The notes: generated by a model not told the origin, from the sequence alone. Shown: positions 1 through 9,434, counted from the first letter of the stretch. The stretch is DNA of 64,000 nucleotides from Rahnella inusitata (GCF_003263515.1 NZ_JYDE01000007.1:151307-215306); one strand, 5' to 3'. Numbers and translations: made by a program.

Positions 1-1302
1 CATTTCTACGATAGTGAATACGAAAAACGCGGTAAAACGTCGCACTGGAATACTTATGGCCCGGCGTGGATGGTGAAAGACAAAGCCTACAGCCAGGCGC
101 ATGTGCCGATAGCGCTACAGACCACGGCTATCGGCCACGCGGTGCGATTTGTGTATCTGTACGCCGGTGTCGCGCATCTGGCGAGACTGAGTCAGGATCA
201 GGAAAAACGTGAAGTCTGCCAGCGACTGTGGGAAAACATGACCCAGCGGCAGATGTACATTACCGGTTCTGTAGGATCGCAAAGCAGCGGCGAAGCGTTT
301 TCATCAGATTATGATTTACCCAACGACACCGCTTATACCGAAACCTGTGCCTCGATTGGGCTGATGATGTTTGCCAACCGCATGTTGCAGCTGGAGGCTG
401 ACAGCCGTTACAGCGACGTCATGGAGCGCGCGCTTTACAACACCGTGCTGGCCGGTATGGCGCTCGACGGGAAACATTTTTTCTACGTTAATCCGCTGGA
501 AGTGCATCCGAAAAGTATCCCGTTCAACCATATTTACGATCACGTCAAAACGGTGCGTCAGCGCTGGTTCGGCTGTGCCTGTTGTCCGCCGAATATCGCA
601 CGTCTGTTAGCGTCGCTCGGGCATTATATTTATACCCAAAGGCCGGACGGTGTGGACATCAATCTTTATATCGGCAGCGATGTGGAAGCGACGGTCGCAG
701 GCAAACCACTGCGTCTCAAACAGTCCGGCGGCTATCCGTGGACCGAACAGGTGCTGATTGAAGTCAGCACCGATGCGCCGCTGGAGGCCACGCTGGCGCT
801 GCGTTTACCGGACTGGTGCGCCAGCCCGCAGGTGATGCTGAACGGTAAGCCGCTGGAACTGGCCGGTCTGACCCGGCGCGGCTATTTGCGGCTGACGCAG
901 GAATGGCAGCAGGGCGATCGCATTGAAATGACATTACCGATGCCGGTGACGCGTGTGAAGGGGAATACGTTGCTGCGACATGTCGCTGGAAAAGTGGCGA
1001 TCCAGCGCGGTCCGCTGGTGTATTGTCTCGAACAGGCGGATAACGGCAGCGAACTGCACAATGTCCGGTTGCCGTACGATGCGCAGTTCCGGTTGATCGC
1101 CGGAAGCGGACTTTTTGCCGGTAAGACGCTGTTGCAAACTCAGGGGCAGCGCCGCTCGTCGTCTCAGGCCGGTGAGCAACCGCTCTATCGCTTCAATCCA
1201 TCAATCGAAGAGACCGTATCGCAAACCATGACCTTTGTGCCGTACTTTACCTGGGCAAACCGTGGGGAAGGGGAGATGCGCGTGTGGATTGATGAAGCGT
1301 AA
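1..1302 (+). CDS. Beta-L-arabinofuranosidase, glycoside hydrolase family 127 (5' end outside window)
   Basis: The frame is already open at base 1, so the N-terminal part is missing and 433 residues remain. GH127 enzymes remove terminal beta-L-arabinofuranose from plant glycans using a zinc-bound cysteine nucleophile. The visible signature fits: a Glu in GEAF (probable acid/base) lies 16 residues before the Glu of ETC, the same spacing as Glu322 and Glu338 of Bifidobacterium HypBA1, and GCACCPPN carries the paired cysteines (nucleophile plus zinc ligand). The C-terminal third looks like the beta-sandwich part of the family. It converges on the MFS/rspBA operon, which suggests a shared plant-sugar theme, though this is inference. 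The exact substrate is not shown by sequence. Confidence 0.9.
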   Translation, partial: HFYDSEYEKRGKTSHWNTYGPAWMVKDKAYSQAHVPIALQTTAIGHAVRFVYLYAGVAHLARLSQDQEKREVCQRLWENMTQRQMYITGSVGSQSSGEAFSSDYDLPNDTAYTETCASIGLMMFANRMLQLEADSRYSDVMERALYNTVLAGMALDGKHFFYVNPLEVHPKSIPFNHIYDHVKTVRQRWFGCACCPPNIARLLASLGHYIYTQRPDGVDINLYIGSDVEATVAGKPLRLKQSGGYPWTEQVLIEVSTDAPLEATLALRLPDWCASPQVMLNGKPLELAGLTRRGYLRLTQEWQQGDRIEMTLPMPVTRVKGNTLLRHVAGKVAIQRGPLVYCLEQADNGSELHNVRLPYDAQFRLIAGSGLFAGKTLLQTQGQRRSSSQAGEQPLYRFNPSIEETVSQTMTFVPYFTWANRGEGEMRVWIDEA

Positions 1303-1328
1303 AAATATTAAGCGTTCGTGATAAAAGC

Positions 1329-1360
1329 AAACCCGGCGCATTTGGCCGGGTTTGTCTTAT
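1329..1360. terminator. Rho-independent terminator between GH127 gene and MFS gene
   Basis: A perfect 9-bp stem (AAACCCGGC / GCCGGGTTT) at 1329-1337 and 1345-1353, followed by a T-rich tail on the plus strand. A-rich flanks on the left could let it work for the convergent gene too. Confidence 0.8.
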
Positions 1361-1374
1361 TGATATCCGCGCTT

Positions 1375-2664
1375 TCAGTTATGAGAGAGTGTGGTTTCCA
1401 CTGATTGCTTTGGGGGCTTAATCACAAAGAACACCAGAATGGCACCCAGCGCCGCGACGCCGCCTGCGAGCATAAAGGCGCTGTCGAAACGGCCAGTATT
1501 CTGCACGATAAATCCGGTGACGACCGGCCCGATGATCCCGGAGACGCTGCCGACCAGATGAATAAATCCGCTGGTGCCGCCGACGCGGGATTTATGCACC
1601 ACATCCTGAATAATCGCCCAGTAAATCGCCCCTGTGGTGTACAGGAAGAAAATAGAGACTGACATTAATACCACCGCAGGTACCACGCTGGTCACGATAC
1701 CGGCGAGCGCCACGCAGACGGCTGCCGCTAACAGGCTGACGACTAATATAATTTTACGTGACAGTAATAAGCGACCGGTAATATTAAAAATCTTATCGGA
1801 AATATAACCGCCTAATGCCAGACCCACGAAGCCGACAATCCATGGAATGACGGTGGTTAAACTCATTTCTTTAATATTTAATCCGTGCGCCTGCACCAAA
1901 TAGGCCGGGAACCAGCTCAGGAAGAAGAATAAAATATAGTTATAGCTGAAGAAGGCAAACGCGGTGACCAGAATAATCGGCTGTTTTAGATAATATCCCA
2001 GACCGTGCGCCGCCTGCGCCAGATCTTCTTCTGCACTTAAATGCTCATTCTTCATGGCATCCACCAAACGCAATTCTTCCGGGGAGACGCGTTTACTTTT
2101 CAGCGGATTATCGGCCACGGTGAAGAACCAGACGGCCATCCATACAATGCCGATCGCAGCAATCACCATAAACGCCGGACGCCAGCCAAATGAAATGGCC
2201 AGATACCCGACGATCGGGCCGGCCACTGCGCCGCCGAGCGGCGAACCCGCGCTGAGAAGTCCCATGGCGGTGGCAGCCTGTTTCTTCGGGAACCAGCCGT
2301 TAATCATCTTATTTGCCGAGGCGCATATCGGCCCTTCGGCCATACCGAATAATACCCGCAGAATAAGCATGGAATAAAAGCCGGTGGCGATAGCAGTCAT
2401 CCCGCAAAATAATGACCACAGTCCGACGGCTAAACCCATAACAATTGTCGGGCCGAATTTATCTACCGCTAAACCCCCGAGGAAGTTAAATATCGCGTAA
2501 CCAAAGAAGAAACTCCCAAATATCAGGCCGAACTGTTCGGGATTAATGGTCAGCTCTTTTTCTATCATCGGGACAGTAATCGACAGCGCGACGCGGTCGA
2601 GGTAATTGATCATGTACACCATAAACAGCAGGAATACGATAATCCAGCGCAGATTCTTGAACAT
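1375..2664 (-). CDS. MFS transporter of the anion:cation symporter type (hexuronate/aldonate-like)
   Basis: About 429 residues with twelve predicted membrane segments. The N-terminal stretch YMINYLDRVALS is typical of ExuT/GudP/DgoT-type MFS carriers of sugar acids. The ATG at 2664 is preferred because GGAG lies nine bases upstream; a GTG five codons earlier overlaps that ribosome site. It follows rspB on the same strand after 128 bp, so it probably brings in the sugar acid that RspA and RspB act on. The transported compound cannot be read from the sequence; glucarate, galactonate, hexuronates or a related acid are all possible. Confidence 0.85.
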   Translation of the reverse strand: MFKNLRWIIVFLLFMVYMINYLDRVALSITVPMIEKELTINPEQFGLIFGSFFFGYAIFNFLGGLAVDKFGPTIVMGLAVGLWSLFCGMTAIATGFYSMLILRVLFGMAEGPICASANKMINGWFPKKQAATAMGLLSAGSPLGGAVAGPIVGYLAISFGWRPAFMVIAAIGIVWMAVWFFTVADNPLKSKRVSPEELRLVDAMKNEHLSAEEDLAQAAHGLGYYLKQPIILVTAFAFFSYNYILFFFLSWFPAYLVQAHGLNIKEMSLTTVIPWIVGFVGLALGGYISDKIFNITGRLLLSRKIILVVSLLAAAVCVALAGIVTSVVPAVVLMSVSIFFLYTTGAIYWAIIQDVVHKSRVGGTSGFIHLVGSVSGIIGPVVTGFIVQNTGRFDSAFMLAGGVAALGAILVFFVIKPPKQSVETTLSHN

Positions 2665-2738
2665 AGGTAAGTGCTCCACTTGGTGTCGTTTTAATAGTGT
2701 TGCGTTATTTGTAGGTTGAATCTCAGGTACTCAGTGGC

Positions 2739-2763
2739 AGGAAGGATGGCGGGCATCCTTCCT
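2739..2763. other. Perfect hairpin in the rspB-MFS intergenic gap
   Basis: AGGAAGGATG at 2739-2748 pairs perfectly with CATCCTTCCT at 2754-2763 around a five-base loop. No U-run follows on either strand. It may be an mRNA processing or stabilising element that sets different levels of rspAB and the transporter; this is inference. Confidence 0.6.
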
Positions 2764-2792
2764 GAATTTCCAAAGCTTATAAATTTTAATTA

Positions 2793-3806
2793 TCAGAACG
2801 TCAGTAACACTTTGCAGCAAGCACGCTGCTCCTTTTCAAACAGCGTCAGAGCAGCTTCCACGTCGCTGGCGGGCATCCAGTGCGTCACCAGTTTTTCCGG
2901 CGTAATTTTTCCTTGTTCCATCCATTCAATCACCTGCGGGAAACGGTGGCTGTTCAGGCGCGATGAGAACAACGAGATTTCTTTACTGGTAATACTTTGT
3001 TGCGTGAAGGTACTGGGCTCGCCGGAGAAACCCATCATCCCGATGCGTGCTGCCGGTGATGCCAGCAAAATGGCTTCCTGCAAAATTGCCGGATGGCAGG
3101 CAGCATCGACAATCAGCGTAGGACGTACATTTTCTGCGGCCAGTACGTCGGTCACGCTGCGTTCAGTATTATTGATGATCCAGTCTGCCCCACTTTGCTG
3201 TGCCATCTGTAACCGTTCTTCTATGCGGTCGGCGACAATCACTTTCTCCACACCGTAAACGCCTTTCAGCACCTGAATCACCGTCAGCCCCATCGGGCCA
3301 GCGCCGTAAACCAGTGCGGTGTCCTGCGGGGTCGGTTTGAGGAAGGCGGTAATGTTCGCCGCAATGGTAAAAGGTTCGACCATACTGGCGAGTTTGTCAG
3401 GGATCGCGTCGGGCACGACATAGGCATTTTTAGCCGGAGCGCAGGCGTAATCGCTAAAGCCGCCGTCACGATGCACGCCGATCACCTGCAATTCGGCACA
3501 GACATTGGGCCGACCAATGGAGCAGGGATAACAATGTCCGCAGCTGACCACCGGATCGATCACCACGCGCTCGCCGATGCGTGATGCTTCGACGCCTTCT
3601 CCGACGCTGTCGATATGGCCGAAGAATTCATGGCCTATCACGCGCGGATATTTCGCAAACGGATTGTGGCCGTGATAAATATGCACATCCGAGCCGCAGA
3701 TCCCTGCGTAACTGACCCGAACTCGTACCTCACCGGCGGCAGGTACCGGCAAGGCACGTTGCTCGATCACCAGTTTTCCCGGTTCTTGTATAACCACGCT
3801 GTTCAT
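2793..3806 (-). CDS. rspB: Zinc-dependent alcohol dehydrogenase, RspB type
   Basis: A 337-residue medium-chain dehydrogenase closely resembling E. coli RspB along its whole length. Visible: GICGSDVHIYHG and GHEFFG (catalytic zinc ligands), CGHCYPCSIGRPNVC (structural zinc cysteines), GAGPMG (start of the Rossmann NAD site) and a C-terminal CCKVLLTF as in RspB. Relatives oxidise L-gulonate or L-galactonate at C5, so a sugar-acid dehydrogenase role is likely. The ATG at 3806 is chosen because GGGAG lies six bases upstream; the longer frame would overlap rspA. It starts 11 bp after the rspA stop, so the two are co-transcribed. Confidence 0.9.
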   Translation of the reverse strand: MNSVVIQEPGKLVIEQRALPVPAAGEVRVRVSYAGICGSDVHIYHGHNPFAKYPRVIGHEFFGHIDSVGEGVEASRIGERVVIDPVVSCGHCYPCSIGRPNVCAELQVIGVHRDGGFSDYACAPAKNAYVVPDAIPDKLASMVEPFTIAANITAFLKPTPQDTALVYGAGPMGLTVIQVLKGVYGVEKVIVADRIEERLQMAQQSGADWIINNTERSVTDVLAAENVRPTLIVDAACHPAILQEAILLASPAARIGMMGFSGEPSTFTQQSITSKEISLFSSRLNSHRFPQVIEWMEQGKITPEKLVTHWMPASDVEAALTLFEKEQRACCKVLLTF

Positions 3807-3817
3807 TATTCGCTCCC

Positions 3818-5032
3818 TTACCAGTTCCACAGAGTACCGTCTTCCAGACGGGCCACCGGCAAATACGCCGGTTCATACGGATATTTCGCTGCCAATTTTT
3901 CGTCGAACTCGATGCCCAGCCCCGGTTTTTCGCCCGGATGCATATAGCCGTTATCAAACGTCCAGTTATGCGGGAACACTTCCAGCATCTGCTCGGAATA
4001 TCCCATATATTCCTGCACGCCAAAGTTTGGCACCCACAGATCGAAGTGCAGGGCAGCGGCCATGCACACTGGCGAAAGATCTGACGGGCCGTGTGAACCG
4101 GTGCGAACCTGATACAAAGAGGCGAAATCAGCGATCCGGCGCATACCGGTAATGCCGCCCGCGTGGGTGATAGTGGTACGGATATAGTCGATCAACTGTT
4201 CTTCGATGAGCTGTTTGCAATCCCAGATGCTGTTGAAGACTTCACCGACGGCAATCGGGGTCACGGTGTGCTGGCGGATCAAACGGAAGCATTCCTGATT
4301 CTCGGCTGGCGTAGGATCTTCCATCCAGAACAGTCGATAGTCTTCGATGCTCTTACCAAAGCGTGCCGCTTCGATAGGCGTCAGGCGGTGATGCATATCG
4401 TGAAGAAGATGTTCGTCAAAACCGAATTTATTACGTACGGCTTCAAACAGCTTTGGGGTGAAATCGAGGTATTTTTCCGTCGACCACAGTTGCTCCTCCG
4501 GCCAGTTTCCCTTGGTTGCCGGTTCGTAGGCCAGGCCTTTACCTTTCGACATCCCGTAAGTGGTTTTCATGCCCGGAACGCCGCACTGCGCGCGGATCGC
4601 CTTGAAGCCAAGCTCTTTGTGTTTGGCGTAATCATCCAGCACTTCGTCTACCGAATGACCGGTGGTGTGACAGTAAACCATCACGCCGGTACGGGATGCG
4701 CCGCCAAGCAACTGGTATAGCGGCATATTGGCGGCTTTGGCTTTGATATCCCACAGCGCCGTGTCCACCGCTGAAATCGCTGACATAGTGACCGGCCCGC
4801 GACGCCAGTAAGCCCCTTTGTAGAAAAACTGCCAGATGTCTTCGATCTGGTGCGCATCGCGCCCGATAAGCTGCGGGCAAACGTGGTCTTTCAGGTATGA
4901 CGCGACCGGCAGCTCCCGACCATTGAGCGTGGCGTCACCGATACCAGTAAGGCCACTGTCGGTGGTGATTTTCAACGTAACAAAGTTGCGCCCCGGACAA
5001 GTAACAAAGACTTCAGCATTCACGATTTTCAT
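3818..5032 (-). CDS. rspA: Mannonate dehydratase-family protein RspA (enolase superfamily)
   Basis: 404 residues, the same length as E. coli RspA and very similar to it. It belongs to the ManD branch of the enolase superfamily, which dehydrates D-mannonate or D-gluconate, often slowly. Visible landmarks: the capping domain at the N-terminus, [14 protein letters not shown] and [10 protein letters not shown] (metal-binding acidic residues of the barrel), [10 protein letters not shown], and SHGPSDLSP near the C-terminus. First gene of rspA-rspB-MFS. In E. coli RspA was linked to starvation signalling through homoserine lactone; an aldonate catabolic role is better supported by family chemistry. 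The true substrate is unknown. Confidence 0.92.
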   Translation of the reverse strand: MKIVNAEVFVTCPGRNFVTLKITTDSGLTGIGDATLNGRELPVASYLKDHVCPQLIGRDAHQIEDIWQFFYKGAYWRRGPVTMSAISAVDTALWDIKAKAANMPLYQLLGGASRTGVMVYCHTTGHSVDEVLDDYAKHKELGFKAIRAQCGVPGMKTTYGMSKGKGLAYEPATKGNWPEEQLWSTEKYLDFTPKLFEAVRNKFGFDEHLLHDMHHRLTPIEAARFGKSIEDYRLFWMEDPTPAENQECFRLIRQHTVTPIAVGEVFNSIWDCKQLIEEQLIDYIRTTITHAGGITGMRRIADFASLYQVRTGSHGPSDLSPVCMAAALHFDLWVPNFGVQEYMGYSEQMLEVFPHNWTFDNGYMHPGEKPGLGIEFDEKLAAKYPYEPAYLPVARLEDGTLWNW

Positions 5033-5321
5033 CGGTTACGACCTTCTGCAGTAAAGTTGGATGCATTTCCTTTGGCTATAAATACGCCAGATGACAACTA
5101 CCATACAAGTATGTTTCTTGATTTTTGCCGGAGAGGATCACACTTTGTTGCGCGAAAGTTATCTGAAGAGAAGGGAATAATGGCGAAGGTAAACACAGGC
5201 CATGCGGTCAGATGAGCGGGATACGAACCTCAGAATAACCCATAAAAAAACCTCCGGTTGGCAGGCTGAATGCGGATCAGTCACGTTTGCCTGTTATTCG
5301 ATGAGCCGCCAGCAACTTCCA
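5033..5321. other. Intergenic region: rspA promoter side and yegS 3' side
   Basis: About 290 bp without a gene. The part next to rspA should hold its promoter and operator (see 5102-5113). The remainder holds only short complementary stretches and no convincing ORF. Confidence 0.5.
5102..5113. promoter_or_regulatory. Candidate GntR-type operator upstream of rspA
   Basis: CATAC and GTATG arms separated by two bases, 70 bp upstream of the rspA ATG. FadR-branch GntR regulators of hexuronate genes bind short inverted repeats of this kind, and RspR, a GntR protein, represses rspAB in E. coli. The symmetry is seen; the regulator assignment is inference. Confidence 0.35.
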
Positions 5322-5350
5322 AAATGAAAAGGCCCGCAGGGTTGCGGGCT
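5322..5350 (-). terminator. Rho-independent terminator after yegS
   Basis: GCCCGCA at 5332-5338 pairs with TGCGGGC at 5343-5349. On the minus strand the stem is followed by CTTTTCATTTT. It lies 19 bp past the yegS stop. Confidence 0.75.
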
Positions 5351-5368
5351 GTCTGAACTGGCAGAAAT

Positions 5369-6256
5369 TTACCCCAGCAGTTCACAATGCGGCGGCAGGC
5401 GGCACTGAATGATGTTGGCCAGCACTTCGATGCGAAACTGCTTACCGGTCAGCGGTTCGCCGTCGAGGTTGAAGGTCATATCATGCGGCGCAGTAATTTC
5501 CAGCCAGGGGAGATGAGCGGAGACGATATTTTTATTTTCTTCATTATTGATCAGGCTGCGCAGGAATGAGGGCAGCAGCTCTTCGGAGGTCAGCAGACGC
5601 AATTGCAGCAGGCCGTCGTTGATCAGCGCTTCCGGGCAGATTTGCTGGCCGCCACCGGCCTGACGACCGTTGCCGATGCCAATGACCAGCGCGTCGCCTT
5701 CCCAGCTGAAATCCGGACCTTTGATTTCACAGCGGTCGGCTTTCAGCGTATCAAGACGTAACAGCCCGTGGATAAAATACGAGACGCCGCCGAGTGCCGC
5801 TTTCAGCTTTTCCGGCGTTTCGGTGGTGATACGCGTACCAAATCCGCCGGTCGCCATATTGATGAAGTAGTGCTTATCATTCACCCTGGCAAGATCGATG
5901 GCTTCCGCCCGGCCTTTTATCGCCAGCAGCAACGCCTGTTCGGGGGCCAGCGGAATATTACAGGCGGTCGCAAAATCATTCGCCGTACCCAGCGGGACGA
6001 TACCCAGAACCGGGCGCGGTTCTTCAAGCTGTGCCAATGCTCCGGCGATTTCATTGATGGTGCCATCGCCGCCACCGGCAATAACGGTGTCACAACCCAG
6101 CGCCACGGCTTCTGCGACATAACGTGCGGCATCGCCGTATTCCCAGGTGACACGGACTGTCAGCTCCACACCTTCTTTTCGCTGCGCACCGACGGCCACG
6201 CGCAGCTCCTCATTGCCTGCGCCTTTTCCATTCAAAATCAGCAATGCTGTGGTCAT
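5369..6256 (-). CDS. yegS: Lipid kinase YegS
   Basis: 295 residues, close to the 299 of E. coli YegS. It has the diacylglycerol-kinase catalytic fold: GGGDGTINE is the ATP-binding motif, followed by [10 protein letters not shown] and a beta-sandwich C-terminal domain ending in [10 protein letters not shown]. YegS phosphorylates phosphatidylglycerol in vitro; the physiological lipid is not settled. The start has a strong AAGGAG site five bases before the ATG. It appears monocistronic, with its own terminator. Confidence 0.92.
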   Translation of the reverse strand: MTTALLILNGKGAGNEELRVAVGAQRKEGVELTVRVTWEYGDAARYVAEAVALGCDTVIAGGGDGTINEIAGALAQLEEPRPVLGIVPLGTANDFATACNIPLAPEQALLLAIKGRAEAIDLARVNDKHYFINMATGGFGTRITTETPEKLKAALGGVSYFIHGLLRLDTLKADRCEIKGPDFSWEGDALVIGIGNGRQAGGGQQICPEALINDGLLQLRLLTSEELLPSFLRSLINNEENKNIVSAHLPWLEITAPHDMTFNLDGEPLTGKQFRIEVLANIIQCRLPPHCELLG

Positions 6257-6473
6257 GTATGCTCCTTTTCTCTATACATAACTACCATAAATGAAAATGC
6301 TCATACTTGGCTATCAGATAAATGATTGAAAAAAACTCCGCATGAATAAAATAATTGAACTTAAATATATTCGATAAAGCTATTATTTTTTTGGAATACA
6401 TTATTTTTATTAATCGACTAAAAGAAAAGAATAATTATTTTGACGAAGGGGATGTTTAAATGGATTGATTACC

Positions 6474-6565
6474 AAAAGAAAAGCCAGCTCAAGGGAGATT
6501 GAGCCGGCCAAGGAGGTGGTTCCTAGTGTAGTCCGTTGCTTTATTTTGCATTCGAAGTAAATTGC
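6474..6565 (-). ncRNA. cyaR: Small regulatory RNA CyaR (RyeE)
   Basis: On the minus strand the segment contains GGAACCACCTCC, identical to the loop region of E. coli CyaR that pairs with ompX, luxS, nadE and other mRNAs. It is followed by a strong stem with loop TCTCCC, as in CyaR, and a terminal TTTTCTTTT tract. The predicted 5' end at 6565 comes from a -10 box (TAATAT) at the right distance from a CRP site. The position immediately downstream of trhP (yegQ) matches E. coli. CyaR is an Hfq-dependent RNA made under high cAMP. The bases upstream of the seed differ from E. coli. Confidence 0.9.
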
Positions 6566-6598
6566 GAATGCATATTATCCAGCTAAGAAAGAAATAGA

Positions 6599-6614
6599 TG
6601 TGATCCGTTTCTTA
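6599..6614 (-). promoter_or_regulatory. CRP-binding site of the cyaR promoter (class II)
   Basis: Plus-strand TGTGA-N6-TCTTA: one perfect CRP half site and one 3/5 match. Its centre falls at -41.5 relative to the predicted cyaR start at 6565, with the -10 element TAATAT at -12 to -7, the geometry of a CRP-activated class II promoter. Confidence 0.75.
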
Positions 6615-6628
6615 TTTTCAGCAAAAGC

Positions 6629-8014
6629 CTATTTTGCGTGTGGATTGCGCGTGTCTGTTTCTTGCAGATTGCGCAACAAAATGGCGAACTCGAGGCTGAT
6701 GTCGTCCGGCAGGGCGGCGTAAACAATGTGGCCGTTGCCTGGCGCGACGTCGGTCGGCTGGCCTTTCTTATTACGCAGCGCTTCAAGGCGGAACTGAATA
6801 TTGCCCTGCGGCGTCATCATTTCTACGCTGTCGCCGACGCTGAATTTATTTTTCACGTCGATCTCAGCCCAGCCATCCACGCGATTACCGGTGAATTCGC
6901 CGACAAACTGCTGACGGTCGCTGACTGAGAATCCATACTCGTACGTCTGCTGCGCATCGTGCGTATGGCGGCGCAGGAAACCTTCGGTATAACCGCGATG
7001 CGCCAGGCCTTCCAGCGTGGTCAGTAATGTTGGATCGAAAGGTTTACCGGCAACGGCGTCGTCGATGGCGCGACGATACACCTGCGCCGTGCGCGCGCAG
7101 TAGTAGAAGGATTTGGTGCGGCCTTCGATTTTCAGCGAATGAACGCCCATTTTGGTCAGGCTCTCGACGTGCTGAATAGCGCGTAAATCTTTGGAATTCA
7201 TGATGTAGGTGCCGTGTTCATCTTCGAACGCACTCATGTATTCACCCGGACGCAGCGCTTCTTCCAGCATGTACACTTTGTCCGTCGGCTGACCGATGCC
7301 CAGAGTGGGTTGCACGGCCTCGACCTGCTGTACCGGTATCGGCTCATGCTGATGCACGATGCTGCCGATATCGTTCTCTTTACCTTCCTGAACTTTGTAT
7401 TCCCAGCGGCAGGCGTTGGTGCAGGTACCCTGATTCGGGTCACGCTTGTTGATGTAACCGGAAAGCAGGCAGCGGCCGGAATAGGCCATGCACAGCGCAC
7501 CGTGGACGAAAATTTCCAGTTCCATATCCGGCACCTGCGCGCGGATTTCGGCGATCTCTTCGAGTGACAGCTCGCGCGACAAAATCACGCGCGTCAGCCC
7601 CATTTGTTTCCAGAACTTCACCGTCGCCCAGTTCACTGCGTTGGCCTGCACCGACAGATGAATATCCATCTGCGGGAATGCTTCGCGCACCATCATGATA
7701 AGCCCTGGGTCGGACATGATCAGCGCGTCCGGCCCCATGTCGATAACCGGTTGCAGATCACGCAGAAAGGTTTTCAGCTTGGCGTTGTGCGGCGCGATAT
7801 TGACAACCACGTAGAATTTTTTACCCAGGGCATGGGCTTCGTTAATGCCGATTTCCAGATTCTGGTGATTAAATTCGTTATTACGCACGCGCAGGCTGTA
7901 ACGCGGTTGTCCGGCGTAAACTGCGTCTGCGCCATAGGCGAAGGCATAACGCATATTTTTCAGGGAACCGGCAGGAGAGAGCAGTTCAGGAACAAAGGAA
8001 TCGGGGGTTAACAT
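6629..8014 (-). CDS. trhP: tRNA 5-hydroxyuridine synthesis protein TrhP (YegQ), U32 family
   Basis: 461 residues from the ATG at 8014; it aligns with E. coli YegQ throughout. The U32 signature EIFVHGALCMAYSGRC is present, as are further cysteines (GTCTNACRW) expected to help bind an iron-sulfur cluster. TrhP, with prephenate as hydroxyl donor, makes 5-hydroxyuridine at the wobble position of several tRNAs. Older annotations call this a collagenase-like protease. A start seven codons upstream is possible but the shorter one matches the family better. The cyaR gene follows. Confidence 0.9.
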   Translation of the reverse strand: MLTPDSFVPELLSPAGSLKNMRYAFAYGADAVYAGQPRYSLRVRNNEFNHQNLEIGINEAHALGKKFYVVVNIAPHNAKLKTFLRDLQPVIDMGPDALIMSDPGLIMMVREAFPQMDIHLSVQANAVNWATVKFWKQMGLTRVILSRELSLEEIAEIRAQVPDMELEIFVHGALCMAYSGRCLLSGYINKRDPNQGTCTNACRWEYKVQEGKENDIGSIVHQHEPIPVQQVEAVQPTLGIGQPTDKVYMLEEALRPGEYMSAFEDEHGTYIMNSKDLRAIQHVESLTKMGVHSLKIEGRTKSFYYCARTAQVYRRAIDDAVAGKPFDPTLLTTLEGLAHRGYTEGFLRRHTHDAQQTYEYGFSVSDRQQFVGEFTGNRVDGWAEIDVKNKFSVGDSVEMMTPQGNIQFRLEALRNKKGQPTDVAPGNGHIVYAALPDDISLEFAILLRNLQETDTRNPHAK

Positions 8015-8157
8015 AGTCAATCTCAGTCTGATCACAAGTCAGGGCCGTCCCGGATGCGGGGCGACGAAAGGCCAGAATTGTAACGTCTGAGTTGAACAAA
8101 AGCAGCCGGTTAGTGTGGGTATTTGGGGTTTTACGGGGTCAGATCAATTTTTGGCTT

Positions 8158-8190
8158 CTGAGGTTGCCGCAAGGAATGCGACAACCTCAG
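8158..8190. other. Long hairpin downstream of yegP
   Basis: CTGAGGTTG at 8158-8166 pairs with CAACCTCAG at 8182-8190, with four more pairs inside. It starts just past the yegP stop (minus strand) but lacks a clear U-run, so it may be a weak terminator or an mRNA-end stabiliser. Confidence 0.55.
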
Positions 8191-8199
8191 TAAAAGGGA

Positions 8200-8547
8200 T
8201 CAGGCGGGTTGTTGGGTTGAATCGCGGATATCGGCTGTCGCCCCGTTTTTCACTACTGACTGCACGCCTTTCCTCGCCGCGCCTTCGGTGGTGTACATTT
8301 CACTGACGCCAATCACCTGATGATTTTTGGCTTTCAGCACAAAATAAAACTGCCCGTCTTTTGAGGGTTTTATCTCGTATTGTTCTTCATATGGCGCGTT
8401 GTTTTGCACAGACGTGATGCCATTTTCTGCCGAGGCTTTGCTGGCATACATTTCACTGGTGAGAATAATCTCTCCGTTCCCGGCCTTCAGGTTAAAGTGA
8501 AACTGTCCATTCTTCGCTTTTTTCAGATCATAGTGACCAGTCGCCAT
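8200..8547 (-). CDS. yegP: YegP-like UPF0339 (DUF1508) protein
   Basis: 115 residues made of two tandem DUF1508 repeats: FHFNLKAGNGEIILTSEMY and FYFVLKAKNHQVIGVSEMY, each followed by an Ala/Ser-rich helix. The ATG at 8547 is selected because GGAG lies nine bases upstream; the longer frame starts before that site. The function of this small cytoplasmic family is unknown. Its place between baeR and trhP matches E. coli. Confidence 0.9.
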   Translation of the reverse strand: MATGHYDLKKAKNGQFHFNLKAGNGEIILTSEMYASKASAENGITSVQNNAPYEEQYEIKPSKDGQFYFVLKAKNHQVIGVSEMYTTEGAARKGVQSVVKNGATADIRDSTQQPA

Positions 8548-8649
8548 AAAGGTTATCTCCAGCAAGGGGGGTTATTTTCCACAGCTAAGTGTAGTTAAAG
8601 GAGAATCTTTCGCGGCGATAAGAGGAAGTTAAGGCATGAAATGTGAACT

Positions 8650-8703
8650 GGCCGACAGACTTTCAGCAACTTTACAAAACTGAACTGTCGGCCCGAAAAG
8701 AAC
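8650..8703 (-). terminator. Possible terminator after baeR
   Basis: GGCCGACAG at 8650-8658 and CTGTCGGCC at 8695-8703 form a perfect 9-bp stem, but the loop is 36 bases and no strong U-run follows. It sits 12 bp past the baeR stop. Confidence 0.35.
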
Positions 8704-8714
8704 GGCTATGAGCG

Positions 8715-9434
8715 TCAGGCGAGATGGCAGGGCTCCGCTTCCCACCGATAACCAACGCCGTAGACCGCGCGGATAAAGGCTTTCTCGCCGTCCAGCGACT
8801 CCAGCTTTCGGCGCAGGTTTTTGATATGGCTGTCGATGGTGCGGTCAGTGACCACGCGGTAATCATCGTAGAGATTATTAAGCAGCACTTCACGGGTAAA
8901 CACATAGCCAGGTTTTACCGACAGGGTTTTCAGCAGGCGGAATTCTGCTGGCGTCAGCTCCAGTTCATGCCCCTGAAACGATGCCTGAAAGCGTGCTTCA
9001 TCGATATGCAGACCGTGGCTTTTGGTGATGTTTTCATCCGGGCGCACGCAGCGGCGCAGGATAACTTTGACGCGCGCCACCACTTCACGCGGGCTGTACG
9101 GTTTGCAGATGTAATCATCCGCCCCGATTTCGAGCCCCAGCAGGCGATCAATCTCTTCGGTTTTTGCCGTTACCATCATGATCGGCACGTCAGAAAACTG
9201 GCGGATATCACGACAGATCGACAGGCCGCTGCTGCCCGGCAACATCAGATCCAGCAAGATCATCGCCGGCGGGCTGGCTTTGACCTGAGTAATCACGTCG
9301 TGGCCGTCAGGCAGCCACTGGGTGACATAACCCGCCGCGTCGAGGTAATCGATCAGCAACTGAGCGAGTTTCGGCTCATCTTCCACAATCAAAATTTTTA
9401 ACGGCGCATGGCCGGATGCTACTAAATCGTTCAT
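8715..9434 (-). CDS. baeR: Response regulator BaeR
   Basis: 239 residues from the ATG at 9434, which overlaps the baeS stop by one base (TGATG), so translation is coupled. Receiver domain: LIVEDEP acidic pocket, LLDLMLPG with the phospho-accepting Asp, and MMVTAKTEE with the conserved Thr and Lys. The C-terminal winged helix ends in [10 protein letters not shown] and [10 protein letters not shown], as in OmpR-family regulators. In E. coli BaeR activates mdtABCD, acrD and spy during envelope stress. Only mdtD of those targets is visible here. Confidence 0.93.
   Translation of the reverse strand: MNDLVASGHAPLKILIVEDEPKLAQLLIDYLDAAGYVTQWLPDGHDVITQVKASPPAMILLDLMLPGSSGLSICRDIRQFSDVPIMMVTAKTEEIDRLLGLEIGADDYICKPYSPREVVARVKVILRRCVRPDENITKSHGLHIDEARFQASFQGHELELTPAEFRLLKTLSVKPGYVFTREVLLNNLYDDYRVVTDRTIDSHIKNLRRKLESLDGEKAFIRAVYGVGYRWEAEPCHLA

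Noticed and set aside
2716..3258. 180-codon plus-strand frame opposite rspB
   Set aside because: Overlaps a confidently identified gene and the rspB-MFS hairpin; composition is that of a shadow frame.
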